A stretch of 64,000 bases of DNA. Origin: Lamellibrachia satsuma (taxonomy: Eukaryota > Annelida > Polychaeta > Sabellida > Siboglinidae). This document shows, one piece after another, positions 1 to 11,556 of this stretch (the first letter of the stretch is position 1; each line of letters opens with the position of its first letter). The notes beneath the pieces are model-generated. The model was not told the origin of the DNA. It did no database searches and saw only the letters and a list, made by a program, of their open reading frames with translations. The translations under genes and the position numbers were made by a program. The stretch covers positions 619,501 through 683,500 of the forward strand of contig BSQZ01000120.1 in assembly GCA_033239005.1 (NCBI GenBank), given 5' to 3'.

Positions 1-74
1 TGTTTTTGTTGAACATGTATATTTCTGCCCTTTTTGTCGTGAGGAATTGACAAATTGGGTGCCAAAACGGTCCG

Positions 75-1133
75 TTGGGATGTACGAAGATGAAGGAACT
101 AGAGGTGGAGTTGGAAGAGTTAAGGCTGCTCGTTGTGGCAATGGTGGGAAGGGAACAGGGAGGTTGTGCCAGTAGTTCCGGTGGGGAAACAGTAGATGAT
201 AAAGTGGGGAAAGACACAAGAGATGCTAGGGAGAGCTCACCGCAGCCTGGGAGGAAGCTGACAGGAGGAAAGGTGACAGGTCATAGTGAGACAGGACGTA
301 AGGAGACGGGAAGGAAAGGAACGGGAGGGAAGACAACCGGAGTGAAGGAGAGGGGAGTAGGGGAGACAGGAGGGAAGGAGAAGGGAGTGGGGGAGACGGG
401 AGGGAAAACAACCGGAGAGAAGGAGAGGGGAGTGGGAGAGACAAGAGCAAAGGAGTGGGAAGTGGGGGAGACAGGAGCGAAGGAGACAGGAGGGAAGGGG
501 TCAGGAAAGAATGTGATGGAGGGGATCGAACGGAAGAGTTATTCTGCAGCAGTGACATAGGGGGTGAGGAAGAGAGCGAGGGTGTTTGTGGGGGATTCGA
601 TAGTTAGGAAGACCGACAGAGTCTTAAACAAGGGAGACGATGTGGTGGTCTGCTTGCCTGGAGCCAAAATAGAGGCGATAACTGAGAGGGTAAAAAACAT
701 CGTAGGCTCGGGTAAGGGTGGATCTGTTTTAGTACACGTTTTAGTACATGTAGGGACAAATAACGTAGAGAGGGAGGGTACAATTGCCATAGTTAGGAAA
801 TATAGGCAGTTGGTCAGAACACTGAAACAGACGCGGGTTGAGCAGGTAATACTGTCAGGGAGTTTACCTGTAACGGGCAGGAGGGGTCACAAATATCGAA
901 ATTGTCGGGTGATGGCAATTAACATGTTAGTCCAGAAGCTATGTAGGGAAGAGGAAGTTGGATTTGTGGATTTATGGGGAAGTTTTGTTGGGAGGGCTGA
1001 TATGTACATGAAGGATGGGCTTCATTTAAGTGGAAAGGGGGCGGCAGTATTCGCGGACAAACTTTCAACAGCAGTAGATAGTGACTTGGGTACAATGACA
1101 AATATTTTTGGAAGTAAACATTCTTTAAACTAG
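75..1133 (+). pseudogene. LINE ORF1, coiled-coil/basic region plus SGNH esterase, with in-frame stop
   Basis: A single frame runs from ATG 75 to TAG 1133, broken by one TAG at 558-560. Residues 1-30 are a short heptad-like segment. The next ~120 residues are a low-complexity Gly/Glu/Lys/Thr linker made of imperfect GETGGKE-type repeats. After the stop the frame continues as an SGNH/GDSL esterase: the nucleophile block reads VGDSIV (~591-608), a middle block VHVGTNN, and the acid/base block DGLHLS (~1014-1031). The middle block carries a 12-bp tandem duplication (VLVHVLVH, about 727-750). The esterase domain is known in ORF1 of CR1-group elements and is thought to act in RNP assembly or membrane binding. 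The downstream part has no convincing ATG of its own, so the TAG most likely truncates the protein. Confidence 0.82.
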
Positions 1134-1135
1134 AA

Positions 1136-4005
1136 GTGCAGGGGGGTTACCTAGAGGTGTCTCAAGCAGAACAAGAGGCCACTAGCACAGATAAACCAAT
1201 ATCAAATCATCCGAAAAACATCTCTGAAAAAGGTTATAGATGCGTATGTTTAAATGCAAGGAGCATAGTAAATAAGAAAAACGAATTAAACATTATGGTA
1301 GAAGATATTGACCCTCACATAATTGGCATAACAGAATCATGGGCCAACATAGATATAACAGATGCTGAATTAGGACTGACAGGATATGTAATGTTTAGGA
1401 AAGATGGAATAGGAAGAACGGGCGGGGGAGTTATTTTATATGTTAAAGAATCTATTCAGGCTTATGAAATGAAACTAGAAAGGGAAGCAGATTGCGATGA
1501 AGCTGTTTGGTGCAAAATTGTTTCAGGAAATTCAAAATTAACTATTGGATTAGTTTACCGAAGTCCAAACATAAACGAAGAGGACAACACAAAAATAAAA
1601 ACGAAGTTAGTAAAGGGGAATGTATCATAATGGGAGATTTTAACCATGGACACATACAATGGAATTCTAGAGAGAGCACAGGGATTGAGGACCAACAATT
1701 TCTATTTTTAATCCAGGATAGCTTTCTTACTCAGCACGTACTAGAACCAACCAGGGGAGAAAATGTATTAGATATAGTTTTGTCATCACAAAAAGAATTA
1801 GTGGACAATGTAAAAATATTTGAACCATTGGGTAATAGTGACCATAATCAAATACATGTTCACATCAATTTAAAATCAGAAAGTAAAAATAAGAAAACGT
1901 ACAAGAGAAACTTCCACAAAGGTAACTACAAAGATATGAGAAAATACTTAGCAAAGCTAGATTGGAATAACATGCTGATGAATAAGATTGCAATTGAATG
2001 TTGGAATATTCTAAGATATGAAATTGAGAGTATCATCGATAAATTTGTTCCCTTCCAAAAACAAGGAAAATGGTGTAGAAAGAAACACTTGTCAAAAGAG
2101 GCTATTAGAAAAATAATGCTAAAACAAACTATGTGGAGGGTTTATAGGCGTACCAGAAAGGAAGAAGACTATGCAAAATACAAAGATGCACTTAATGCAG
2201 CTACAACTGAAATCAGACGATCTAAAAGAAGCTATGAGCAAAAACTAGCATGTAACATAAAAAATGACAGCAAGAGTTTTTATGCATATGTCAGGAGTAA
2301 ACAAAACATACAAGGCAAGGTTGGACCTCTAAAAGACAGTGCTGGAAATATAATATCACAGGGGTTTTTAATGGCGGAAGACCTAAATGGTTACTTCAGT
2401 TCAGTGTTTACCAAAGAAGATATTAGTTCATTACCAGTTGCTGATGCTAAATTTCAGGGGGCTAAATCTGACTGTTTAGGTCCGTTGGTTTTAACTCCAG
2501 AATTGGTAGCTAAGAAAATAAAGGCAATGAAGGATAACAAATCACCGGGAGTGGATGGGATTCCTCCAAAATTACTAATGGAAACAGTAGAACAAATCAG
2601 TATACCACTTGCAAGAGTATTCAACTTGTCATTAAAAGAGGGAGTTGTTCCGTTTGAATGGAAAGAAGCAAACATCATGCCATTATTTAAAAAGGGTTCG
2701 AGAAATAAGTCATAGAATTACAGACCAGTGAGTTTAACGTCAGTGATTTGTAAATTATTACAAAGGTTAATTAAAGACCATATGGTGGACTTCCTCGTTA
2801 AGCATAAATTATTAAATTCATCTCAACATGGATTCCTTAACGCGAGGTCATGCTTAACAAATATGTTATGTTTTTTGGAAGAAATCACTAAGTGGATAGA
2901 TGTGGGATCGCCAGTAGATATTATTATCTACTTAGATTTTCAGAAAGCTTTTGACAAAGTGCCACATCAAAGATTACTACTTAAATTAAAAGCCAATGGT
3001 ATCGGGGATAGCATAACTGACTGGATAGAACAATGGCTGACTGACAGAAGACAACGAGTTGTAGTAGATGGAGAAGTTTCAAATTGGAAATCGGTTTTGA
3101 GTGGGGTACCTCAAGGATCAGTATTAGGACCTATATTATTCTTAATTTATATCAATGACTTGGAAGACAGTATAACAAGTAACGTACTGAAATTTGCGGA
3201 TGACACAAAACTGTTTAGAAAGGTTAATACTGATGGTGATAAACAACATTTACAAAACGACCTAGACAGATTAGTGAAATGGTCTGAGAAATGGCAGATG
3301 TTGTTCAGTTTTGGGAAATGTAAATGCCTACATACAGGACATAGGAACTTGAATGTAAACTATAAAATGGGAGATACTGTTCTGGGTACTACTGTAAAAG
3401 AAAAGGACTTAGGAGTTACAATAAGCGCTGATATGAAAGTTTCAGAGCAGTGTGGTATTGCAGCTTCAAAGGGTAATCAAATTCTTGGATTAATTAGAAG
3501 AAACATAACATACAAGGGAGAAGGGTTAATTATACCTCTTTATAAAACAATAGTTAGACCTCATTTAGAATACTGTATACAAGCATGGAGACCATATCGT
3601 AAGAAGGATATAGATACGCTTGAACGCATACAAAGGAGAGCAACTAAAATGATTCCAGAACTGAGAGACCTTAGTTATGAAGAACACCTGAAAGAATGTG
3701 GTTTAACAACTCTAGAGACAAGGAGGTTAAGAGGAGATCAGATTGAAATTTTTAAGATATTGAATGGGTATGAAAATATTGATAGAAATATGTTTTTCTC
3801 ACTCAAGAAGGATAGCAGAACTAGAGGACATGAGGTAAAATTAGTAAAGGATCAATGTAGATTGGACATCAGGAAGCATTCGTTCTCACAGAGGACAATA
3901 AATTAATGGAACAAATTGTCTACAGATTGTGTAACTGCTAGCAGCTTGAATATGTTTAAAACAAGGTTGACACATATCTCAGGAGGGCGGGTTATAAGTA
4001 GATGA
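1136..4005 (+). pseudogene. LINE ORF2: endonuclease and reverse transcriptase, frameshifted and with stops
   Basis: The APE-type endonuclease starts in the frame of 1136 (CLNARSIVNKKNEL, GITESW, GGGVILY) and continues after a frameshift near 1595-1620 in the frame of 1507 (GDFNHGHIQW, LGNSDHNQI). The RT follows in that frame: SPGVDGIPP, NYRPVSLTSV, motif A YLDFQKAFDKVPH, motif B GVPQGSVLGPILF, motif C KFADDTKL. A TAG at 2713-2715 lies just before NYRPVSL. A TAA at 3904-3906 lies just before WNKLSTD; the frame then continues to TGA at 4003-4005, restoring the usual C-terminal LWN-like block. Intact members of the family nick DNA and prime reverse transcription at the target. This copy has three lesions and is a relic. 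Confidence 0.88.
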
Positions 4006-4102
4006 ACATTGTTGGACTCTCGATAAGCCAATGGCTTCCTTGTCCACTTGCCATCTGGGCCTTTGGCTTGGATGGCAAATCTTGTTAAATAAATAAATAA
4101 AA

Positions 4103-4474
4103 TTTTCAATGCCGTTTTTTAAAGCTGATTTTCTAAAAACTGTTATTCCAAGAACGTGTTCACTAAAAGTGTAATATCTTGGCCCAGGAGTAAAATACAC
4201 TGTTCATGTTGGTGTCATTTTAAAGCTGTGTATCTCCTCTATTTGAATCTGTAATAAAATTATTTTGTAAAATTGTCGAGAAGAGCCTGGTTTTGGCATG
4301 TGGCATCACATCCATAATTGTGTTTGTGTCAACTTCAATTATATTTCGATTCGCAAGTCATGCGTTTTTGACACATTATGTTTGTAATGTAACCAAATTG
4401 ATTGCTGATTGGAATTTGCTTGGCGTTTGACAAATTAAATATTTGAAGTTCAGATTCAAATACAATTATACATG
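4103..4474. other. AT-rich unassigned spacer
   Basis: No coding potential, tandem repeat or known element seen between the LINE 3' end and the dispersed repeat that follows. Confidence 0.5.
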
Positions 4475-5735
4475 TTTAGGGTATACATTCAAATACAAAT
4501 GCACTGACAATTCTACGGTTGCATGTGATTGCCAGCGTTCGAATTTAGCAATTTCAACTTCTAAGTCTAGGGTCCGAATGGCTCCTGTAATAATACAGAG
4601 GCAACAGTTCTAATTATATTCCCTGGGAACATAGACTCACTGCCTAGCTTCTGAAGTGGCACAAGAAGAACCAAGTAAGTGTAGCCAATTACTACATCAA
4701 AGACATTACATCCTGTCCAGGCCACCCGCTATTTTGGGCGACTTCATAACAGGCAGTGATTGACTGGCAGTTTGAAACAATGTTACCAGTTATTGACTAC
4801 ATGTAACAATGATTGCATATCCCATATCCAGTTAGCCTGACCTTGTAAGTGGGTTCAGCCTACTGTTACGTTTCCCACAGGCGACCATGTTAACGTTTTG
4901 CACGATTATAACAAAACGGGACCATCACAAATTCTGAAACTTCTTTTCTGCCATTGTCATCATCTCATTGACATGCTGGTCGAGTTTTGTCGAAATCACA
5001 TATTTCTAACTCTTTTAAAATGGCTGAACGTGCCATACCCGTCAATGTAACTGCACAAATTACCATGCACACGTGCCTTGTGGCGAAACAATTGCCAAAA
5101 ATGCTTCCGCCTATTGAAATAATCTAAAAATTCCACGGTTACACTGCTAACATGTTCTACCAGCAAACTTGCCAATGTGTCTGCTCAAATGCTGTCATGT
5201 CAGATGATGATTTTTTAAAAATTACTGTGCCCTACATTCGTCTAACTGAAGCATGATCCCAAGTGGGTTATTCGTCTCTACTAGGTATAACGTACGACAA
5301 CCCATTTGTACTAAATTTCACTTGTAATATAAATATATACTTTAGGATAATTTATTAACATCCAATTTTGAGACCTTAAGTGCATGCACAAAACGCGAGG
5401 ACTTCGGAACCTCCTGCTAATTTTCACCAGAAAATAATTAATTCTCATCCCTGGGTTTTCATGTCCACGTGATTGGTTAAAAATGTATTTTAAATGCATT
5501 AATTGTTCACTCAGAGTATATACATAGAATCTAAAGTACATGATAGGTGGGGACAACAGTTTGAAACAGGAAGCAACAGCTAGAACAAGTACACACAATT
5601 CAATAACATTTGAATTATGGCTTTTTTCATGCAACCTGCATGTTTGGCCCCCACGTTTTGGCATGGACCCCTATATTTTGGCAGAGTAGGGATCAGGCTG
5701 GCCCTCAATAAACTTAGGCTAAGTTATATCCCTGA
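4475..5735 (+). repeat. Dispersed repeat A, copy 1
   Basis: Aligns by eye with 6535-9000: the blocks around 4475-4855, 5261-5515 and 5530-5735 match 6535-6921, 6913-7135 and 8799-9000. Shared landmarks are the GGGTATACATTCAAAT block, the GCGTTCGAATTTAGCA block and the TTTAGGATAATTTATTAACA block. Non-coding. It could be a segmental duplication or an unclassified mobile element more than 850 bp long. Confidence 0.75.
4856..5260. mobile_element. 405-bp insertion (element C) with 9-bp target duplication
   Basis: Copy 1 of repeat A has 405 bp that copy 2 lacks. The insert is flanked by AAGTGGGTT at 4847-4855 and 5261-5269; copy 2 has the single site at 6913-6921. The first ~140 bp are the reverse complement of 60217-60355 and resemble 52481-52600, so this is a repeated element. 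No terminal inverted repeats and no ORF were seen. The superfamily is unknown. Confidence 0.72.
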
Positions 5736-6534
5736 ATGTGTGGAATACGGTGAGTAACCCAGTGCAAAACGTCGAGATTGTCCGCAGATTAACCCTGCAC
5801 TTTTGGTCTATCACAGCCGGGAAGCCAAGATTTGGCAGCTGCAACGGCAAGCAACCGCGGGCCGACCGCCGTTCCATCAAAGGCGATCTCGATATGAAAC
5901 CAGGCACTGGCGTCTGAGTGTTTACACAGTGACCAGTTAACTTCAAAAAACATTGCAAATAGCAAAACACCAGTCATTTTAGTTACCACTTTGAAGGCAA
6001 ATTCTTAGGCCTCAGCTTAGCAGCTGAGTAAATTTTATTGAAAAACACGACGAGCCGTAATCACCACAAACGATAGGACACTTTTAATTATTACTAACTA
6101 GGTGCCCTATTGTTTGCTTAAACACCAACGAGCATTTGTAGGAATAGCAGGCTCTAGAGGTGGCAAAATGTAGCAAAATAAGTGGCATAATGAACCGAAA
6201 TGGAAGAGACAGCAAAAAGACGTGTTAGGATTAACGAGCTTAATTAGTAATCCTGTGTTGTTGCTCAGACTACAAAGTAGATTATATGCCTGGATTAAAA
6301 TAACATGATGGCGTCACTCACTGTCCACTAATTAAACCATATCAAATTTAATTTACATACTTTCTGTGTTGATTGTCAGATCTCCAGCTCAAGACTTTTA
6401 AAAAGGTAATACGTAGTTAGACTACATTAAATTCACTTCTTAAAAAGAAAGATCCAGCTTCTGCTACACACAAAGACTGGTATAGTAATTTTATCCATGA
6501 CTGTGGTTGTGTCGACTTAAATTTTATACAAATA
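5736..6534. other. Spacer between the two copies of repeat A
   Basis: No convincing gene or tandem repeat. Short open frames at 5719-5989 show no recognisable motif. Confidence 0.45.
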
Positions 6535-7136
6535 CTATTGTACATGCTTAGGGTATACATTCAAATGTAAATGCACTGGCAATTGTACGGTTGCCTTTGA
6601 ATGCCAGCGTTCGAATTTAGCAGTTTCAACTTACAGGTCTAGGGTCAGATTGGCGCCTAATAATACAGAGGCAGCAGTTCTAACTATAGCCCCTGGGAAC
6701 ATAGACTCACTGCCTAGCTTCTGATTTGGCAGGAGAATAAGCAATTATAGCCAGTTACTACATCAAAGACATCACATCCTGTCCAGGCCACCCGCTATTT
6801 TGGGCGACTTCATAACAGCCAGTGATTGACTGGCAGTTTGAAACACTGTTACCAGTTATTGACTACATGTAACAATGAGTGCATATCCCATATCCAATTA
6901 GCCTGACCTTGTAAGTGGGTTATTCGTCTCTACTGGGTATAGCGGCAACTTTCCAACAAACTCACTTGTACTAAATTTCACTTGTAATATAAATATATAC
7001 TTTAGGATAATTTATTAACATCCAATTTTAAGACATTAAGTGCATGCCAGAAAATAATTCATTCTCATCCCTGGGTTTTCATGTCCATGTGATTGGTCAA
7101 ACATTTATTTTAAATGCATTAATTGTTCAAGAGTAT

Positions 7137-8791
7137 CAGCAGTGGATCCAGTGGAGTCTTAGTGGTTTCAAGATCCCCCCAGGTCTGTGTCCGTGGCAAA
7201 ATTATTACGATAACGTCTACAGGCCTACATTGGAACATAGTTATTTAGTCCTCTTCACTCAAGGTAGAGCATAGGACTGAAACGTCTCTTTTCCAAAGCA
7301 CTCTGGTATTTGCTGCTTTCTTCATTTCTTTCCTGGTGGTTCCATGTTTTTTTACTTCCTTATTGATTTCTTCCAAGTAGTTTTGGAGTTTTTGGTCAGC
7401 CTGTTTTTCTTTTTCCTTGTGGATTCCAGTCTAAGGCCTGTCTCGTGACATTGCTGCCTTGTTTTTGGAGGGTTGTCCTACCCATGTCCTTTTTTTCCTT
7501 GCAATCTCTTTCCTCATGCTGTGTTGGTTTGTCCTCCTCCAGATTTCTTTGTTGTGGTTTTATCTTGTCATTTGGTTTTCAGGATGTATCTGATACATTT
7601 GTTAATGAATGTTTGTAGCATTCGGGTTGTTTTCTTGGTTTCTCTCCATATCTTCAGTAGCTTTGTTTTGGATGTTTATTTAAAAGCCTGTCTTTTCTGC
7701 TTCCTGCATCAATTTGCAGGACTTCTTTTGCGTTTGTTTGTGAGTATGTGATAGTAGGCAGATGTTGTCTGCAAAATCTAGATCCTCCAACTGTTTACTG
7801 AATGTCCACTGGATGTAATTTTGGCCCTGTTTAACAGTCTTTCTCATTATCCAGTCTATCACCATGATAAAAGAGTAATGGTGATAGGATGTACCCTTGT
7901 CTTACGCCAGCCTTTACTTCAAATGTCTCAGACAGTTTTCCGTTATGGATAACTTGGCAGGTGGAGTTTTCGTACATCTGCTGGATTAATGTCACAAACT
8001 TTGCTAGTATTCCATAGTGATGTATCAACATTCAGATAACGTCTCTGTATTCACTATCAAAAGCATTCTCGAAGTTTATAAAAAGAATATATAGTGGTGA
8101 TTGCTTCTCAATTGATTGTTCTATGATAATTCTCAGCTTGTTCCTCGCGTAGCTTTTTATCCAGTGCTCCTTTCAGTATGTGAAATAGTATGCGTGTAAA
8201 GACTTTACTTGGTACAGATACGAGTGTGATTGCTCTGCAGTTCTTAAACATTCCAAAGTCACCTTTCTTTGGCAGTTTTACAAGGTATCCATTTTTCCGT
8301 TCTGGAATAGATGGCGCAACATATATTTTGTTATTGGGTCTGCTTTCAGGGCCTCTGGTGGTATGCCGTCTGGTCCTGGCGTCTTTTCATCCTTGAACAT
8401 CTTCAGTGCTCTACTTATTTCAGCCTTCGAAGGTGAATTTGTGTTAACACTTAATAACACGTCTGCTATTGGTATGTCTGGTCGTTCTGCTGGTGGGTCT
8501 CTGTTGAGGATTTCTTTGAAGTGCTCTTTCCATCTTGATATTTGCTCCACTTCCTTGTTCAAGGTTCTTCCTTCCTTGTCTTTCATTGGTTTTGAATGAT
8601 TTCTTCTTTTACCTGCTAGTGTTCTTGTTATATCATAGAGTCCTTACATCAGAGCTAGTGTCAATGTAAAGACTGAAGTATTAGCAGCCGGCTAATATTA
8701 ACCCTTGTGTGAGTAGAATGACACATGTGTCATCCCCCCGTGACTACAACTGATTGAGACCCCCCTGCCAACAAGCCTAGAACCGCCCCTG
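7137..8791 (+). mobile_element. MITE-like element B, split by a LINE
   Basis: Segments 7137-7236 and 8643-8791 together match the uninterrupted copy at 49924-50237 (GGAGTCTTAGTGGT near the start, CTAGTGTCAATGTAAAGAC in the middle). The element starts CAGCAGTGGATCCAG and ends CTAGAACCGCCCCTG; the termini are imperfect inverted repeats beginning CAG. No clear target duplication is visible. About 250-315 bp without coding capacity. Confidence 0.65.
7237..8642 (-). pseudogene. 5'-truncated LINE reverse transcriptase, degraded
   Basis: Read on the minus strand from 8642 to 7237, fragments give consecutive RT motifs: DEKTPGPDGIPPEALKADP, CRAITLVSVPSKVFTRIL, motif A FINFENAFDS, motif B GVRQGYILSPLLF, motif C LDFADNICLLSH, then the C-terminal RKEIARRK and GLRLESTRKKK region. 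Several frameshifts and stops make it non-functional. The 3' end is GAGGACTAAATAA-like and matches the copy at 21833-22770. Diverged 13-bp direct repeats flank it (7224-7236 CCTACATTGGAAC and 8643-8655 CTTACATCAGAGC), typical of target-primed insertion. The protein resembles the endonuclease-RT proteins often named craniofacial development protein 2-like; the clade was not assigned. Confidence 0.82.
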
Positions 8792-9000
8792 TACATAGAG
8801 GGTATAAAGTACATTACATGTGGGGACAACAGTTTGAAACGGGAAGCAGCAGAACAAATACACACAATTCAATAATGTTTGTATAATGTTTTTTTATACA
8901 ACTTGTTTGGCCCCAGTTTTTCAGGTGGACCCCTAGATTTTGGCAAAGTAGGTATCAGACTGGCCCCCAATAATCTTAGGCTCAGTTATACCCGTGAATA

Positions 9001-9585
9001 TGTATTCAAATTTGCAACATTCAAATGCATTTACACTTGTTACTAAGCCTGGTAGTTATGTAGTTACAGTTGCTGCACCATATTCCGCTGTGGGACACAT
9101 CCAAAACAGTATTACTCAAAAGGCATCATCAGTCATTTATTTCAACAATATTTCTATTTTAAATCGCTCTCCAAAGCTTTGCAAATAATGTAATTGGATC
9201 TTAGTCTGACAACATATGTAATTATGTTGCATTGACATGTGTTCTCACTGACGGTGAAAAAGACAAAGTATGAAGAAGACTTGAAAACACTTTAGTCAAA
9301 TGTAGTTTGCTGGAGATTGTCCCGATGTATGTACAAGTATATTACTATCTAACACGTTTTGTGCTGAAACACTCCTGCTCACTGAAAACTTGTAACCATT
9401 TACCTAGTGTTTATAATTGGCTTAAATGTGCTAAAATAGCCCACCTATATGTCAAAATAACAATATATGCATATTAAAACATTTTTTCACATAAACTATT
9501 TCAAGAATGTGTTACAACCAGTTGAGAGAATCATCAACAGTAAAAAATGTCAGCAATAATAAACCATGCAGACAGCCAAAACTGA
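9001..9585. other. Unassigned AT-rich sequence
   Basis: No gene, tandem array or recognisable element seen. Confidence 0.45.
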
Positions 9586-9720
9586 ATATTAAATGGTTAT
9601 GATATTGATAGAAATATTTTCTTCAAACTCAAAGTTGGTAGTAGAACTGCAGGCTACAAAGTAGCGTTAATAAAAGAATAGTGTAGATTGGAAATGAGGA
9701 TATACTTTTTCTTCCATTGT
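9586..9720 (+). pseudogene. CR1-like LINE RT C-terminal fragment
   Basis: The plus strand translates to LNGYDIDRNIFFKLK, GSRTAGYKVALIKE, stop, CRLEMR. This aligns with LNGYENIDRNMFFSLKK, SRTRGHEVKLVKDQCRLDIRK of the LINE at 1-4102. A short decayed fragment of the same or a close family. Confidence 0.75.
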
Positions 9721-10214
9721 ATTTTGAGGTAGGTCCTAAAAATTCATTGGAAGATGGCCTCAATTGGTGGTACCACGGGGTAGCTGAGATTGGTGGGAGG
9801 TGGACTCTCAAAATGTCGGGAGGTGGGAGATTGGCCCCACAAACGGGAGGTTGAGATCTATGCCACACATCCCACACCATTGATTAGCCAATAATAGTAA
9901 TAATAATGCCTTATTTGATGTAGTGCCTGATCCAAAATTGTTTGTATCACTTCACAGCATATTACAAATTAATAACATAGTATAAAATTGCTAAACAGAT
10001 AAAAAAAATATTTGGGCCATTCACAACTGTCCACATTTACCTCGTACAAACCGTCCTAAACGGGGGAGTGGTCAAAATCGGCACACTAAATTGTTAAATG
10101 TCAGTTGCAATCATGACCACCATTGCACCATGCATTGGACTGTTATGGAACTACTACTGTTTTAAATTGAATAACTGTTCACCTAGTTATGATTTAACAT
10201 CTTGGAAATTCACT
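9721..10214. other. Unassigned sequence
   Basis: Nothing recognisable. Low-complexity AT tracts around 9890-10010. Confidence 0.4.
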
Positions 10215-10598
10215 TACACTTGCGGTTTAATAGAAATTACAAGCAGGGCTTGATTTGCTCCATGCATGTCCTTTCCCGTTTCCAAAGGCTATCCAATATT
10301 GCCTTAAAGGCATTGGTTGTTGTGGCGGTTACAACATGGTTTGGCAATTTGATCAAATTATTAACCACTCTTTGGCTAAACAAATTCTGCCTAATTGTAG
10401 CTTTGATCTTGTTTTAAAGAGTTGTAACGAGTTATCCCAAAGTGAGCTGGTTTCTGGTAGCTGGAAATGTTGTATATATTCCTTCTCTATCAGGAGTTTG
10501 TAACATTCGATCAAGTCTCCTCTAAAGCGCCTCTGCTTCAGCGGATACAGATTTAGTCTTTGAAGTTGATCTTTATATGGCAGGTTCATGGAAAACAA
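10215..10598 (-). pseudogene. CR1-like LINE RT C-terminal fragment
   Basis: The minus strand reads LPYKDQLQRLNLYPLKQRRFRGDLIECYKLL, then SSLWDNSLQLFKTRSKLQLGR; after a small indel it continues IKLPNHVVTATTTNAFKAILDSLWKR. This is the thumb/C-terminal block of CR1-group RTs (L..R.RGDLIE.YK.L; NxLP..VV.A.T.NAFK..LD). It is 5' truncated and frameshifted, hence not functional. Confidence 0.82.
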
Positions 10599-11279
10599 TT
10601 ATCAGTATTACACCACATTATTGTTAGAGAAATACAAAGCTTTCACATAAGTATAAGAGATAAATGTTTGTAAACATATTCTGAAGACTATTAGTGTAAG
10701 TATGTCTTACACATGTACGTGTCACATCATTGTAAAATCAATATGTTATTCGATATGGAAAATCAACATTTCAAAGAGGGGATGAGGCGTGAGAATAGTA
10801 ATAGAAATGTAAATGTCGACAACGGTGAACAGCCCTTAACATGAATAAGACTATGGAAAATATTCGCATTAAATTCAGCAGCAGAGCTGCACAATCATAT
10901 ACATGCGCAGTATTTCCTACAGACTTATGACTGCATCGCAGTAGTGAAGCCGCAATGTGAAGATGGCATTGATTATGCATTCCTTTGTCGCATTCCCGAT
11001 TTTTTAATGGCTGATTTATATGAATTTAACACAAATAATTATAAGTATGTTTTTTAATATAAAACATAAAGTGCGCACACTTGTGTAGCTGTATTGACAC
11101 CAGATAGCCTGGCAGTCACATATTTTATGACATTGTGTATGTTTGAGCTATTCTCTTTCTGAATCCAGTGAAGTCAAACAAACTTGTCTTCCAGAGGAAG
11201 TATCTTTTCAAGTCAGAAGCCCTGAGTTAAAGTCCACTTAGAGCTTGTGCTAGTTGTTACCAAATCAGTATGTTGACTC
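10599..11279. other. Unassigned sequence
   Basis: No gene or repeat recognised. Confidence 0.4.
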
Positions 11280-11329
11280 ACCAGAATACAAATGGGTACA
11301 GTACTAACTGTACCCATTTGTATTCTGGT
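11280..11329. repeat. Near-perfect 50-bp hairpin
   Basis: Arms 11280-11302 and 11307-11329 are exact reverse complements (23 bp) around a 4-base loop (ACTA, 11303-11306). The arm begins ACCAGAATACAAATGGG. There is no T-rich tract to suggest a Pol III terminator. It could be an extruding palindrome, a foldback element tip, or a short RNA hairpin if transcribed. Confidence 0.85.
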
Positions 11330-11556
11330 TAGAGACCCTTAGAGTACACAGAGCCCTGGACAGGTGCTAATCCACCCTCTCAGCAAACAATAATTACCAC
11401 TGCTACAGCCACAGACACACAACATGTTTTCCTTTCCAAGACAGATTATGCAACTACAGGGGGTGAGGCCTTGTGGACATTGTCTAATGTCTTTATATAA
11501 GCAAAAATCATGTACCCTCTGTTAAGACAAGAACCCAAATCGATTTGAATAGAACA

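Larger units (their letters stand above)
1..4102 (+). mobile_element. CR1-like LINE, nearly full length, inactivated
   Basis: Non-LTR retrotransposon with two ORFs: ORF1 with a GDSL/SGNH-type esterase domain and ORF2 with endonuclease plus reverse transcriptase. The order ORF1 esterase, EN, RT, C-terminal LWN-like block is that of the CR1 group. The 3' end is a short AAAT-type run ending near 4102; the 5' end may lie before the window. The copy cannot be active as it stands: ORF1 has an in-frame TAG at 558-560, ORF2 a frameshift near 1595-1620, an in-frame TAG at 2713-2715 and an in-frame TAA at 3904-3906. Conserved protein motifs are otherwise intact, so the insertion is fairly young. Group assignment is from motif recognition, without a database search. 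Confidence 0.9.
6535..9000 (+). repeat. Dispersed repeat A, copy 2, with nested insertions
   Basis: Second copy of the repeat at 4475-5735, in the same orientation. It lacks element C (empty site AAGTGGGTT at 6913-6921) but is interrupted between ~7136 and ~8792 by a MITE-like element, itself interrupted by a LINE. The right-hand part resumes at ~8799 (GGGGACAACAGTTTGAAAC block) and ends near 9000. Confidence 0.72.
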
